From Molanna angustata (Eukaryota > Arthropoda > Insecta > Trichoptera > Molannidae): 64,000 nucleotides of DNA. The DNA is taken from NCBI GenBank assembly GCA_963576475.1, contig OY754984.1, positions 22,900,761 through 22,964,760 of the forward strand, in the 5' to 3' direction. Positions 21,130-33,639 of the stretch are shown one piece after another. The position numbers and the translations under genes were made by a program. Under the pieces are notes generated by a model. The model searched no databases and was not told the DNA's origin. It saw nothing but the letters and a program-made list of their open reading frames with translations. Position 1 is the first letter of the stretch; every line of letters starts with the position of its first letter.

Positions 21130-21700
21130 TTCAATAAATTTAAATCTATATATGTCGCAGCTATCTAACAATAAAATTGAAATCCCTTTTTGAACAATAG
21201 TTGGACCTTTTTCGGTTATTGTCGTTCGATCTTTCGGAAATGTTCGTTTTGTAGAGAAGTCACTGAATCGGACATATTGAAAGTATTGTGTGATATAAAT
21301 CTTGGATTGAATTAAAAAAACTTTAAAAATCTATCAATTCCCACGCATTTCGCACCATCTGTACATTTTTCGTTTTGAAATTTTAATTTTGTTTTTGACC
21401 TCTGCTCCGAAATGCTTTTTTTTGTTGATAAACATTTTAATTACGGTACATTTCGATTATAGGATCTTAGCACGATGTAACCAAATCTATAATTTAATTC
21501 CCTATAATTTATTAATTTCGTTGACGAGCAACTCTTGGTGAAACTTAAATATAAAATCAAAATGTTACATGTAACATGAAATCAAAGGTGTGCTGAATAT
21601 GTAACAATTACTTTTTTTACGGCGATGACCTATTTACTAACGATATTAATTACTCTGAAGTACCTACTATAAATAATAACATTAAATTATAATTATTACC
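21130..21700. other. No recognised gene or repeat
   Basis: AT-rich single-copy-looking DNA. I see no coding potential, tandem structure or match to the other families in the window. Confidence 0.4.
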
Positions 21701-21707
21701 ACAAGTT

Positions 21708-22676
21708 GCATGTAACACATGAGATCCAACTGTCGATAGCGATAGTACGTATAGTATAGTTGAAGAATAAGTACCAAACTATAAACCCATAAATACAAAT
21801 TATTTAATATTTTAAGATATTTGGTTTAATATGCAGCACATGAACCTAGGTATGTATGTATGTCAAGATAGGATAGTGTGGATGTCAGTCCTTTGATCCT
21901 ACCCAGAATATGAAAACAGCTTAATGGTATGTATGTATGTTTGGAGATTACAATTAAGTCTTAGATATTGTGTGTAGGGTACTGCCATACAAATTGTATG
22001 AAGCAATCTCGTCATTAAATTCAATTTTTATAAAAATTGTTAAAAAAATTGAGATTTGCTAATACAATGATAATATTTTTTATAAAAAATTAAATCACCT
22101 AGTTGGGATGTTTCGACTTTTTTCAATATTTAAAAAAAATGGAAATATAGGCAGTTAAATTCATAAATTTATCATAAAAAAAACATTTTTCTTAATAAAA
22201 TGTTTGATAAACCCTGGAATTTTTTTAAAAAACCCAATTTGATATTTTGTATTTGTCTATGTATATGTATACCAATTTTCAGCGTTCTAGCTTTTATGGT
22301 TTCTGAGATATATGGAAAAATAAACCAAAAATTTAAAAGTTGATAACCCCTGACTGAAACAAAAATTAACGATTCTGAGTATAAAAGTTTTGTAGGCCTA
22401 TAACTGTTTATATATTCTGAAAATTTGGGTCCGTAAATTAAGCGGATCAAAAGTTATAAGGGGACACACACACACACAGACACACACAAAACTCACATAT
22501 AATGTTCTGAGTAAATCGATGTATGGGAACATATATGCTGCGAGGCCTCTAGTTGGTGTTATTAGCATGCAAAAAGTCCACTACGCCATACAAAATGTTC
22601 CTTCGTACACGCATCTTGGATTTAACTGCCTCTTCCTTCAACAGAATTTCATTCTCTTGAACGAATCGACAGTTGG
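21708..22676 (+). mobile_element. Family C element, full-length copy
   Basis: It begins agttgcatgtaacacatgag, tccaactgtcgatagcg and ends gaacgaatcgacagttgga. The internal (CA)n tract is short (22466-22492). It is more diverged near its 3' end than the 4474 and 5577 copies. Confidence 0.7.
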
Positions 22677-22732
22677 ATTATAATTTATTATTTTTTTTTT
22701 AAATATATATGTGTTATATTTACAAACTTTTC

Positions 22733-22850
22733 AAACTTTATTGATAGTTGCTTCGGGACAGACTCTGTCTAGTGAAGCAGTTATCTTTAGTAGGTATATT
22801 TTTTTTTATATTGTTGTACTAAATAAATAAATAAAAAAAATAAAAATAAA
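22733..22850 (+). mobile_element. LINE 3' tail with compensated hairpin
   Basis: The segment gttgcttcgggacagactct...gtctagtgaagcag (22748-22780) is the hairpin of the 18430 LINE family. Both stem arms are altered together (ttgcttc/gaagcag instead of ctgcctc/gaggcag). An AAATA-rich tail follows (22822-22850). Confidence 0.55.
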
Positions 22851-22859
22851 TACACTTCT

Positions 22860-23280
22860 TCAAAAAAATTAGCAAATCAATGCTTAAATTGTAAATTATT
22901 TCATAGATCAAAATAAAATGCAACAAACGCACCGATCAAGCCTTCGATTGGGAATAATATGTATACCCACCCATATACTTAACATATCAAAGGATTAAGC
23001 TCTGAAGAAGTCGATATACTATCAATTAATCCTAAAGATTCCAGATTATTAACCTTAGAAAAATATTTAATGATTCTACGTGTATTCATTAAAACTGATT
23101 TTTGTATTTTTATTATATTTTTTTCGATAAATCTAAAATTTCTAAAATACCGCTAATCAATTTTGGAATAATGCCAGTGGCAAACATAATGAACGGTTAT
23201 ATTATTATTTTACGAGAATGCCAAAGTCTTTTAATCTCGTTACCCAAAACGGTGTATTTTCTAATTTTTACTAACTTCAC
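22860..23280. other. No recognised gene or repeat
   Basis: AT-rich DNA with one short open frame (23102-23305, plus) that is low-complexity and has no family resemblance. Confidence 0.4.
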
Positions 23281-23287
23281 AATGTAT

Positions 23288-23356
23288 TTGGCGGTTTTGA
23301 TATAATATCATGTTTTTAGTCACTTCGTCACTTTAGATTTAGCATTATATACCCTC
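23288..23356 (-). mobile_element. Solitary end of the TTAA-flanked element family
   Basis: Read inward from 23356 on the minus strand: gagggtatataatgctaaat, then tcact...aaaaacatgatattatatc and aaaaccgcc. This matches the two ends of the element at 46000-47781. It is followed outside by TTAA (23357-23360), just as both ends of that element are. No opposite end was found nearby, so this copy is truncated. Confidence 0.6.
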
Positions 23357-23449
23357 TTAAGAGCGGCACAACAAAAAGAAAAAGAAGAACGAAAATAAAT
23401 TATTAATTTACGATATTGTCATAGCGTAGATACTGCTTGTTTATATTAC

Positions 23450-23638
23450 GTGCATTACGACCTATCTTTAAAGCTTTCCCCATATCGTTCTCCTCCGGTC
23501 GAATATGGCCCTATATTAATATGTAAAAATTCCAAAGACAAATTTATCGTAACAAGGAGACAATGGCCCTACCGATACTTAATTCCTCATTTGAATAAAA
23601 TCGAACCCGGGCAACTTGGGTTCGAAGCAAACGCTTAA
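23450..23638 (+). other. Small unidentified open frame
   Basis: A 62-codon frame with fairly normal amino-acid composition (MHYDLSLKLSPYRSPPVEYG at the start). It resembles no family I recognise, has no visible splice context or neighbour to support it, and may be chance. Confidence 0.2.
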
Positions 23639-23738
23639 ACGGATACACCACAAACATTCATGTAGAGGAAATTTGACCATTTAGGAACAGTGTTATTGAA
23701 ATATAGTTTTAAAGCTACTTTCGATGGAAATCTAATAA

Positions 23739-23981
23739 GCTACGAGACACCGGTATAAAATAGTGATTCCACTATTTTCTATTATCATAATTTTCGGTTG
23801 TATCATAATCAAAAATATAACAGACGAAATAACATTATACCATAGTTCAGCAATGAGGTTCACCACACTTTTTGAATCTATAGTGCCTTTTTCGGTAAGA
23901 TAAAACTGATGTGTGGGGATACACCTGTCAATGGTTACTACATATTTAGGGATATGCTGTGACGGTATGAATGAATGAATA
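23739..23981 (+). repeat. Family A, diverged copy
   Basis: It contains gagacaccggtataaaatag, ttcagcaatgaggttcacca, gatgtgtggggatacacctg and the tail gatatgctgtgacggtatga, followed by ATGA repeats. Confidence 0.65.
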
Positions 23982-24229
23982 TGTTTTTAAGGAGATTTAC
24001 TATCTCGCAATCATTAATATACACCATCAAATTAATATTTTAAAGCTGACTAAGAATGCACCACCAAGAGAAAATCTGTTCTGGGACTGTTATTGTTTCA
24101 CAATTTGGTATTTTTTTTATATCTATGTTATTATTTACAAGATTATTGCAAACACCAGAAGTTGAGAAAGGTTACATGGTGTATGGGTTCCACATGGAGT
24201 GTTTTTTTGGATGTAGACGATTTGTCAAA

Positions 24230-25604
<1,375 letters not shown>

Positions 25605-26095
25605 ATTAAATAAACAACAAATAATGAATAAATTAATTAAAAAAACAACAAATAATATATAAATAAATTAAATAATCAACATATAATATATAAATTAATT
25701 AAATAAACAACAAATAATATATAAATGAATTAAATAAACAACAAATATTATATAAATAAATAAAATAAATAACAAATAATATATAAATTAATTAAATAAA
25801 CAACAAATAATATATAAATAAATAAAATAAACAACAAATAATATATAAATTAATTAAATAAACAACAAATAATATATAAATTAATTAAATAAACAACAAA
25901 TAATATATAAATAAATAAAATAAACAACAAATAATATATAAATTAATTAAATAAACAACAAATAATATATAAATTAATTAAATAAACAACAAATAATATA
26001 TAAATAAATAAAATAAACAACAAATAATATATAAATTAATTAAAAAAACAACAAATAATATATAAATTATTTATATAAACAACAAATAAATAAAT
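25605..26095. repeat. 31-bp tandem repeat array
   Basis: The unit is approximately aacaacaaataatatataaa plus ttaattaaata, about 15 copies. Two variants alternate in part (ttaattaaa versus taaataaaa). The array immediately follows the (AT)n tract. It is non-coding. Confidence 0.9.
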
Positions 26096-26199
26096 TAAAA
26101 AATTGTAAATAAATATGAAAGTTAATAGGGGTAACATATATACATTAATTAAACAATTGCTTAGTAAACCTAGTAAAGATTTTTAACTTATATTATTTA

Positions 26200-26640
26200 T
26201 TGAGTATAGTCAAACTTCCTCTATTTCTACAGTGCTGACAAAATGCGACAGCATAATACAGTCCGTATATGTACCTACCTATGTACTTGTTGCAGCGTTC
26301 AACAAATATCGAACAATTTAGCAACGACCACCCAACATTTGTTGAACTTTTCTATAAACAATTGTTTTCATTATTTCAATATGGCGTTGGTATCTTTCTG
26401 AGATTCTCCATTCAATTTATCAGACGTCTTTTATCCATAATATTGGTCGAATAATTTGCGAAACGATAATATGTATGGGCACCTAAGAATGAGGAATATA
26501 GAATTATTATTTTTTTTTGTTATAATTAATATTATTCTAGTAAAGCACCTTAAGTTTTGCAACAATTTTTAAGTATTTATCTGCAAGTATTATTATCAAT
26601 TTATTTCCTGCTTTATCTAGTTTTTTTAAGAAAAGATAAC
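26200..26640. other. No recognised gene or repeat
   Basis: AT-rich sequence with one 61-codon frame at 26269-26454 that resembles nothing known to me. Confidence 0.35.
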
Positions 26641-26679
26641 AACAATAATAATAATTAAAACTTTAATTGTGATAAAACA

Positions 26680-26900
26680 ACGTGGCCGACTTATTGCCCG
26701 CAGGAAATTTGTACCAGTCAATCATCATAGTAAATTCAATAAGTAACAGGAATAATTAACAAGAGGATACAAAATATATAAATAATAATAATACAAAATA
26801 AATAAAAAAATAAAAGGTATGTTTGTTGGATGAGGGACAGGAGAAGGAAAAAGATAGAGGGTCAAAGGGAAAGAGACGTGAGTTTGTGGTTATGTGAAGA
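26680..26900 (-). mobile_element. LINE 3' UTR fragment
   Basis: Contains ggccgacttattgcccgcag and ggaaatttgtaccagtcaat, a diverged form of the agcttattgccNNNaggcaatttcttccagcc block of other minus-strand LINE tails, followed by A-rich and AGGA-rich sequence. It is 5'-truncated and non-coding. Confidence 0.45.
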
Positions 26901-27069
26901 AAAAGTGTGACTTGTGAAAAATTGTTGTTTTGTATAATATTATTTTTGTGTCATTTATGTCTGTCAAAAATGTGAATCGATTTAACCTCAATACAGGTTT
27001 ATTCTAGTGAGGTTGAATACATTATTTCATATTAATTGTACTCAGTAAATTGTAAGATTTTTATAAATA

Positions 27070-27195
27070 AATAAATGAATATGTCCTTTCAGTAACATAT
27101 ATACATATACATCCTCCTAAATTCCCTAAAGCATAAATGTTTTACTAAAGGTAAACGCAATCGATCGTGACAGGATTCTGCCACCACCGTCCCAT
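27070..27195 (-). repeat. S1 SINE, head-deleted copy
   Basis: The minus strand reads ggcagaatcctgtcacgatc, gattgcgtttacctttagta, then atgctttagggaatttagga and aaaggacatattcattt. Most of the tRNA-like head is missing. Confidence 0.6.
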
Positions 27196-27231
27196 CTAAA
27201 CAAAGTTATTTTACAATAAAAAATAAATAAA

Positions 27232-27555
27232 ATGATTTCCTATGTCCTTGATATAGTTGTCGCCAAACGTCTTGAGCCATTTCGCCGAGAAGGGGGGCGA
27301 TTTGCACGTATACCAACGAAAAAAAAAGACGAATTGGCGCTCTGCGCACCCGGAAGCCAGGTTCAAGATATTTGGCGAAAATCATACATTTCTCCTCGTA
27401 TATTCCCTAAATCGAAATCGGTCGAAATCAAAAAAAATTTTGCACATTTTATTTTTTTATTACTAGTCGTTTATGACGAATCCTTAAGTATCCTCTCTAT
27501 CGTCCAAACTATAAGATTTCATATTGAAATTGAAAGTGAAGAATGCATTACTTAG
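27232..27555 (+). other. Unidentified open frame, 107 codons
   Basis: An open frame starts MISYVLDIVVAKRLEPFRRE and contains GRFARIPTKKKDELALCAPG. A second open frame overlaps it in another phase (27257-27466). It has no domain I recognise and no repeat in the window matches it. It may be a chance frame or part of an unknown element. Confidence 0.2.
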
Positions 27556-27759
27556 AGCTGATTTGTTTGCCATAGACATCCATTGATTTCTTCTTACAAA
27601 ACTTTCAAAATCCTCTGACGTGCTAGAATTTATAGGCTTTTTTATCTTCTTAACTAATTTTACAACTTCATTCATATATTTTCAATAAACAATATCATTG
27701 ATTTTTTTCAAACTAAAAACACGAAAAAATGTAGATCAATTTGCATTGGATTTTTTCAC

Positions 27760-28069
27760 ATCTCAATAGAGACGAAGTTAGAATAATATTCTTCTTCTTC
27801 GGAAGTTTCTTCGTTATTTCATAGATGGAAATTGTAAAAACAGTTTATTTTCAAGAACAGCAATATCTATGAATAAAGTATAAAGAACTTTCAAAAAATT
27901 GAATCGATGGGGAACTCAATAAAAAGGCATAATTTGTGAAAATTGCGCAAGCGCATAAAGTGATAACGTAAGCCAGCCGATGAAAGATCGTAAACCCTGT
28001 AGGTGCATTAATTGCCCGGTAAATAATATTCCATCTCTCTTAATATTCCAATTTCGTCTCTATTTAGAT
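27760..28069. mobile_element. Family D MITE-like element, most complete copy
   Basis: The left end atctcaatagagacgaagtt (27760-27779) and the inverted right end (aatttcgtctctatttagat, 28050-28069) form TIRs of about 25 bp with three mismatches. A conserved ~105-bp core (27910-28022) contains ggcataatttgtgaaaattg, gcgcaagcgcataaagtgat and gtaaaccctgtaggtgc. Partial copies lie at 29244-29536, 33919-34062 and 39049-39199, and a lone end at 13052. It has no ORF. Confidence 0.7.
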
Positions 28070-28112
28070 TTAGAAAAAAAAATTATAAAAAAAATACAGT
28101 AACTTAGTCCAA

Positions 28113-28420
28113 TTGCCGATTTGTTCAAGAGAACTTTGTTCTCTTAACATATTGACAAAGTATCAAGCCAGGATACACTAGATTGTATGCAGGGTCTATA
28201 TTTTTCACGGTTTTTCCAACTTTGAAGTCAAAAAACACCAACTTAGAGGCTTCGCATTTACATAATGTGTTATATAATATATTATGCTGCATATACGGAT
28301 TTACTCAGAATTCGGAGTAGAACATTTAGTGTGTCTGTGTTTCCCCCCACCTTATAACTTTTAATCTGCTCAATTTAGAGCTCAAAATTTCAGAATATAT
28401 AGATTAGTTATAGGCTTTGT
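28113..28420 (-). mobile_element. Family C element, 3' part only
   Basis: On the minus strand it ends tgttcaagagaac-type sequence (plus strand ttgttcaagagaactttgtt at 28121) and contains the reverse of gacctctgcatacaa, accaacttagaggcttcgca and cagaattcggagtagaacat. The (CA)n tract is reduced to a few bases near 28331. The 5' half is missing. Confidence 0.6.
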
Positions 28421-29240
28421 GAACTTTACCTTCCTTTTGAGAAGTTGAGTGAAAAAATAAAATTGTGATATGATACCCCTTCACAAAACCGTATTTCTGA
28501 AGATAAAATAAAAATATATGATTTGATTAATTGAAAGAAATGATTCGTTCCTTTTTTTGCGGATCTCCACAAAATCTAAAGTACGAATCGGTTAATCCGA
28601 TATCTTTTATTTCATTCCTCCCGTATAACTATAAAGGCTACGAAAGAGACGTTGTTATAAACTTCGGATTACAATGATTCCTTTAGCATAATGTGACTCT
28701 TCCAGCGCAATATATTGATTATTAATAAGTTTGATTCGTAAAATGGACCTACTCCAACTCCATATAAGACCCATACAATCGAAAATAATGCGTATTATTT
28801 GACTTTGTAATCAAAATGGGATTTCAGTGTAAGCTTGCTGACCCCACATTGACCCCCATTTCAGTCCGCTCTCCGCTGGCTACCGAATTGAATATCTACA
28901 GGAAGTTATAGCGTCTTTTGATGCTGGACAGCACCGCATTGAAAATTAATACCAACGAACAAAACATATAGACAGATAGTTTTTTAGGTATAACAATAAA
29001 AGAAGTTGGATTCCTGTTGGAGACATAGTTTATTTATTTATTATTTGGAATAGAAACAGGATATAATGATATTAGTTAAGAATATAATATAATACTATAT
29101 TAAACATAATTGTCTATGTAAATCTAATATTTTTAATTGCATATACGCAAACATGAAATAATATTTCTGGCGCAGTTCTGGTGCGACATCTGTGCAAGAC
29201 ACCGTCACCTCATTTATAAGGATTGTTGCTTTCATTGTTT
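28421..29240. other. No recognised gene or repeat
   Basis: No coding signal or repeat family was found apart from a TTTA-like run near 29030. Confidence 0.4.
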
Positions 29241-29243
29241 ACA

Positions 29244-29536
29244 ATTAAACCAATTTCTCAATAGATGGCGTTACATAAAAGATTTATTCGTTACTTCATA
29301 GATGGCAATAGTAATAATGACTTGTTTTCAAATATAATGTTTCACGTTATTCAAATACATAGAACTTACAAAAATTACATTGATAAGGGGACTCAATAAG
29401 AAGACATAATTGGTGAACGTTGCGCAAGCACATAAAGTGATCACGTAAACCAGCCGATGACAGGACGTAAGCCCTGTAGGTTCTTTGAGTTCCTGGTTCT
29501 TCTATAATATCCCGACTTCATCTCTTTTGAGATATT
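29244..29536. mobile_element. Family D element, second copy
   Basis: The left end is tttctcaatagatggcgtta and the right end is cgacttcatctcttttgaga. The conserved core at about 29389-29493 includes gcgcaagcacataaagtgat, cacgtaaaccagccgatgac and gtaagccctgtaggt. Confidence 0.65.
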
Positions 29537-29854
29537 AAATAGTTGTCAATAAAAATAAGTGTCTATGTTTTTATGGTATTATGTAGATATGTGTTACCAA
29601 TTTTGTTATATGTATATGCGAGAAAAATTATGGATGAATGTGTTTGTGGTATGTTCCTTCTATTAATCAAATTGTTGTAATATGTATGTATGTTTTAAAA
29701 TCTGCTTGTGTTTTATGTATTATATCGAAATGTTTAAAATATGTATTGTAGTTGGAGCAACTCCGTCTAATGTACATACCTAATTGTTTTGTGAGTAGTT
29801 TGTGTAATGTCGGTCGACATAGAACAAAAAATGATGTGAAATAGCGTGATGAGC

Positions 29855-30285
29855 ATCGAGGGAGATCGCGATCCACTTCCACGCCGGCGACGCTATAGAG
29901 CCCATTGGCCCTGTTCACCACCGGACGCAGCCGCAACATCGGACAAACACAAAATATCCACCATCCATCGGGTTCAACCACTGCCCCCGAGAATCCAACC
30001 TCAAACGGCGGGGCAACCGCTCAAGATCGGCAGCCGGGGCAAGCCCCTAGCACAACCGATCGAACGGAAGGGCTTGCCCCCGCACCCCTCGGTCCTCGTG
30101 TTGGCGTCCGAAGGTTCCGCGGGCTAACACCGGGGGCATCCGACGCAATCATCACCTGTCAGATTTGACGTCTAGTTGTCAACACAGGATGTCTGACCCG
30201 ACGTCTGCGCCGGCGGTGTGCCCGAACCACACAACAACATTCGCCACAGTATGACGAGTAACTGCCGAGCGAGACTAGAGGCGTC
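29855..30285. other. GC-rich island, unidentified
   Basis: About 430 bp that is markedly GC- and CpG-richer than everything else in the window. Two overlapping open frames (29846-30127 and 29905-30168, plus) are proline- and serine-rich or disordered-looking and resemble no family I know. A strong hairpin lies at 30036-30080 (ggggcaagccc / gggcttgcccc, 11-bp stem). It could be the 5' region or ORF1 of a retroelement, or a CpG-rich host promoter or exon. Confidence 0.4.
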
Positions 30286-30479
30286 TAAATGGTTGTGAAT
30301 AATTTCATTTTTTTTGTTTTAGTTATGGCCTTAAGTCACTTTTTTTTTTCAAGAAAACTGCAAAAGGCCTTTGACAGTCCTCGTTAGCAAAACGGATGGT
30401 AGTGTTGAAAGCACCAATCTGTGAGTTATCCAAAGACCAAAAAAATATAATAGCAATTAGAATTTTTATAATTAGAATC

Positions 30480-31030
30480 CATAACAGACACTATACGTAT
30501 CAAAAACCTCCTTGGAACCAGCGAAATAAAGGTTGGTACCTACTCAGAAACATCGCTGGCAAAACTCTTTGTTATAGAGTACGAAACACACAGATCCGAA
30601 GAGTGTGCGATGTTGAGATTATCGTATATAATATGGGGTCGACAGAGTAGAAGTTTCTGGAACATGTCAAGAATGACTCAATATCCGTGAAAAGTGGCCA
30701 GGGATAATTTTCCCCAATAAAACAGATCTCCAGGACATCCTTCCATGATATGGTACAGCTGGTAGCCCACACCATAGGACGAAAGCTGAAGCAGGACAGG
30801 TAAATAGGCCTAAAAAGAGAGAAAGAAGTTTTAAAAGGAATAACGACATAAGCATTAAGCAAGTGCATTACAGAAGATATCGTACAGGTAGAGTAGATCC
30901 AGAAGAAGGTTTTGGGCGGATCATGTGGCCAGAATGGATGCAACCAGACAACGTCTCCAGTTAGACAGTCCAAGAGTCGGAGGTATAGCTTAACCTCATC
31001 ATCTCAAGACCCTCGAGTTTCTGTAATGCG
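30480..31030 (+). pseudogene. RTE-like LINE ORF2 relic, heavily degraded
   Basis: TDTIRIKNLLGTSEIK is readable at about 30485-30530, IAGKTLCYRVRNTQIRRVCD at about 30553-30612, and in other frames a VWADHVARMDATRQRL-like block near 30912-30960 and SSSQDPRV-like sequence near 31000. This is the order found in the 11961-12396 relative. Frameshifts and stops are numerous. Confidence 0.6.
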
Positions 31031-31034
31031 ATCA

Positions 31035-31680
31035 AAAGACATCCCAGAAGATAAAAATAATGAAGTTTATAAAGGAATTTCACAAAATGAGTCTTCAATA
31101 ATAAAGTTTTAAAAAAAAACTTTTCGGTATTAAACTCAATTGTTTTGTAGCATTATTCAAACGAAGGCTTTGATAAAAATAAAGAAAATCTCTTTATAAT
31201 ATTCGAAGAGCAAAAAAAAATATCCGACCCGAATGAAAAAAGGGTTTAAAGTTTTACAAAACAATACTTTGTAAAAATTAAGTCCAACATTTCACAAGCT
31301 TTTCAAATTAAATATGTTTCTGCCTACTCGAAAAAAAAAGAAATTACAAAAAAAAACTCTTACATCATAAGGTATTTTTTTTTTGAGAAATTCCACCCTC
31401 ATCCCCTGATGCCGGAATGAAAATATCAAAGGGTGAAATAAAGCATTCTAATTGTTTTTCGTTCGTATTGAGAGAAAATTTAAAGTTATGTGGAGTTTTC
31501 AAACAAATGTGAGCGGTGGTCGGTTCACAATTTCAATTTTTAAAATTGAATTCATTCCATCTTCGAAATGGTTTGGATATATGGTTATAATAAATCAAGA
31601 ATATCCGATATAAATTAGATGTTTATTTATTTATTTAACTCCTCCTACTATCCTGTGTATTACCAGTTGGATATTTCTTC
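31035..31680. other. No recognised gene or repeat
   Basis: A-rich sequence followed by AT-rich DNA; (TTTA) at 31621-31638. No family resemblance was found. Confidence 0.4.
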
Positions 31681-31689
31681 TAACTAGTG

Positions 31690-31970
31690 TATCCAGTGTA
31701 CTTTCACCAATGAGATGAAAATGCTTAGGTGGTCCGGAGGTGTGACATCAGAGGCAGCTTCGGGGTAATCTCAGTGACGGAAAAGGTAACAAAAGCAAGG
31801 TTGAGATGGGATGGCCATGTGATGAGGCTAGAGGATCATACAGTGCATACGGCACTAGAAATACAGGAAGGCAGGAGAGGAACAGGTCGACCCATACTCA
31901 CATGGTGGAGCGATATGGATGATGGCACAAGATGCGTGGGATCGTAGCATTCATCCGCAAATAAGTTCTA
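31690..31970 (+). pseudogene. RTE-like LINE ORF2 C-terminal fragment, frameshifted
   Basis: MKMLRWSGGVTSEAASG (31715-31768) continues in another frame as RGSFGVISVTEKVTKARLRW, DGHVMRLEDHTVHTALEIQE, GRRGTGRPILTWWSDM. This is the classical LRWxGHVxRxxD...GRGRP-xxW end of RTE-type ORF2. One frameshift is visible near 31750. It represents a different RTE subfamily from the 11961 group. Confidence 0.7.
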
Positions 31971-32769
31971 CAGTGTGGAACATGTAAGATATTTGACTGG
32001 CGAACTGACCAGTGAAGTTGCAGATTATGGCGTTTTTCACACCAATCTCACTGAACGCTTTCGAGCGGCGTTTCAATCTGAACGCGGCATCGAGCGTTTT
32101 AAATGTCATTTCTCATACATGTGTCTTTTTAGGCTATATTTTCATTGAAAGACATTGGGTAGTGGAGTAATAATAATAAACCTCTTTGTGAATGCACTGT
32201 CAAATGATGTCAACTGACATAATAGATACCACAGAAACAAATAGAAGTCATCTAACCACAGGTAAAATAGAAGTCAACACGTTCAATCTGAACGCCACAG
32301 AGTGTCTTTCGAGCTTCTGTTTCCGGTCATTATGAACGGCTTAACTAGGCGTTCATTGTGAACGCAGCCCATGGTTTTTGAGTTGCTTTATGGTGTTGTA
32401 TAATAAATAAAACTATTTGACCTTTTTTAAATTATCAATATATAACAGGTAGGTACTTGCAATGGTTGTTGACTCCTGATGGTATAACAATATTACCGCT
32501 AATAGCGTTGTATTGACTATTCCGTGTAATGATGATTTTATGCTAATAGTGTTTAATTATTTTTAATTTTATAGCCGTTTTAAGATAAAGTTGGACGTAT
32601 AATTTTATTGTTTTTCACATTAATTACACATTGTACATCAATGTTCACCAAAACTTAATTACAACAATAATCTACTGTCTAATGATAATTTTGCTATCAC
32701 TCAAATATCAAATCGCTCATTCTCAAACATCGCATATCTAGTATCATTCCAGTTCATTTCCCAGTTTCC

Positions 32770-32836
32770 GAATTTCAGTGTGTATCCCCGCACACCAGTC
32801 CCGTCTTACCTAAAAGGTACTAAATTCAGAATTTTC
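32770..32836 (-). repeat. Family A fragment
   Basis: Minus-strand piece containing gtgtatccccgcacaccagt, gtcttacctaaaagg and attcagaat, equal to the reversed middle of family A. It directly abuts a family B start. Confidence 0.6.
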
Positions 32837-33607
32837 ACTCCTCGCTTACATAAAGGATGTATCCAGAAAGGCTGCCAAAGATTGTAATGCGCGATATACC
32901 AGAGAGACGCCGGCCACCGGGAAGACCATCAAAGAGATGGAGGGAGAGCTGGTCATCCTCGTCCCAGGACCTGTAAAAACAGATCATTGATGTAAAGAGG
33001 AAGAAGAAGAAGAAGCATACATAAAGGGATACATATAGGAGTTATGAATTCGCATTTTTATGGCTATTTTTTTATTGCAGATTATCAACAAGTAGGTATT
33101 ATCATGCTGAGATTGTATTCTGAAAGTTTCATCAGAACGTACATGTGTGTGTACTACATATGTGTTACGTGCTATGTACGGCGTGTTTGTTCTACATTAT
33201 CGATTGTACACTAAAGTACCTACCTACTCATTTAATTATTCTAAAATTTTGCAAATTTGTACCTATAGCTGATATTCACTTAGACCCCATAAGATTTTGA
33301 AGGATATCTGAATAGTCCTTCTCATTTTTTTAACTGTCAGATATTTCAAGGTGATTCCTAGCTCGGGAAACTTTGAATTCAATATATTTCTTTTAAAATT
33401 AGTAAAGGCACACCACTTTCATAAAATGGGATTGAAGAATTATCAAGTTTTCATAATAACATATTTAAATAAAAAATAATTTAACATAACTTTTTTCATA
33501 AAAATGCTGGAAATTTTTCGTACAAAATATGTAAGTATTCTTTGTTGAGTGTATTCCGTTCAAAATTTGTATTCCTTGGTAGTGAGGAGTATAGTATTGG
33601 CCACAAC
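32837..33607 (+). mobile_element. Family B element split by an RTE copy
   Basis: It starts cactcctcgcttacataaag and is interrupted at 32857-33017 by a LINE fragment. It resumes with acatataggagttatgaatt and runs to ggtagtgaggagtatagtat and ggccacaacccactcgtt. Internal landmarks match the 19334 copy. Confidence 0.7.
32857..33017 (+). pseudogene. Short 5'-truncated RTE-like insertion with 10-bp TSD
   Basis: TACATAAAGG at 32847-32856 and 33018-33027 flanks the insert. The insert encodes MYPERLPKIVMRDIPERRRP, then PGRPSKRWRESWSSSSQDL and a stop, the last 40 residues of the ORF2 group seen at 11961-12396. It ends in (GAA)n (33001-33015). The TSD, 5' truncation and simple-repeat tail are hallmarks of target-primed reverse transcription. 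Confidence 0.85.
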
Positions 33608-33639
33608 CCACTCGTTGTTATTTTATTTCCAAAAAACTT

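Noticed and set aside
29846..30168. Proline-rich open frames as a host gene
   Set aside because: Two overlapping frames in GC-rich DNA are expected by chance; no domain, splice signal or homology could be seen.
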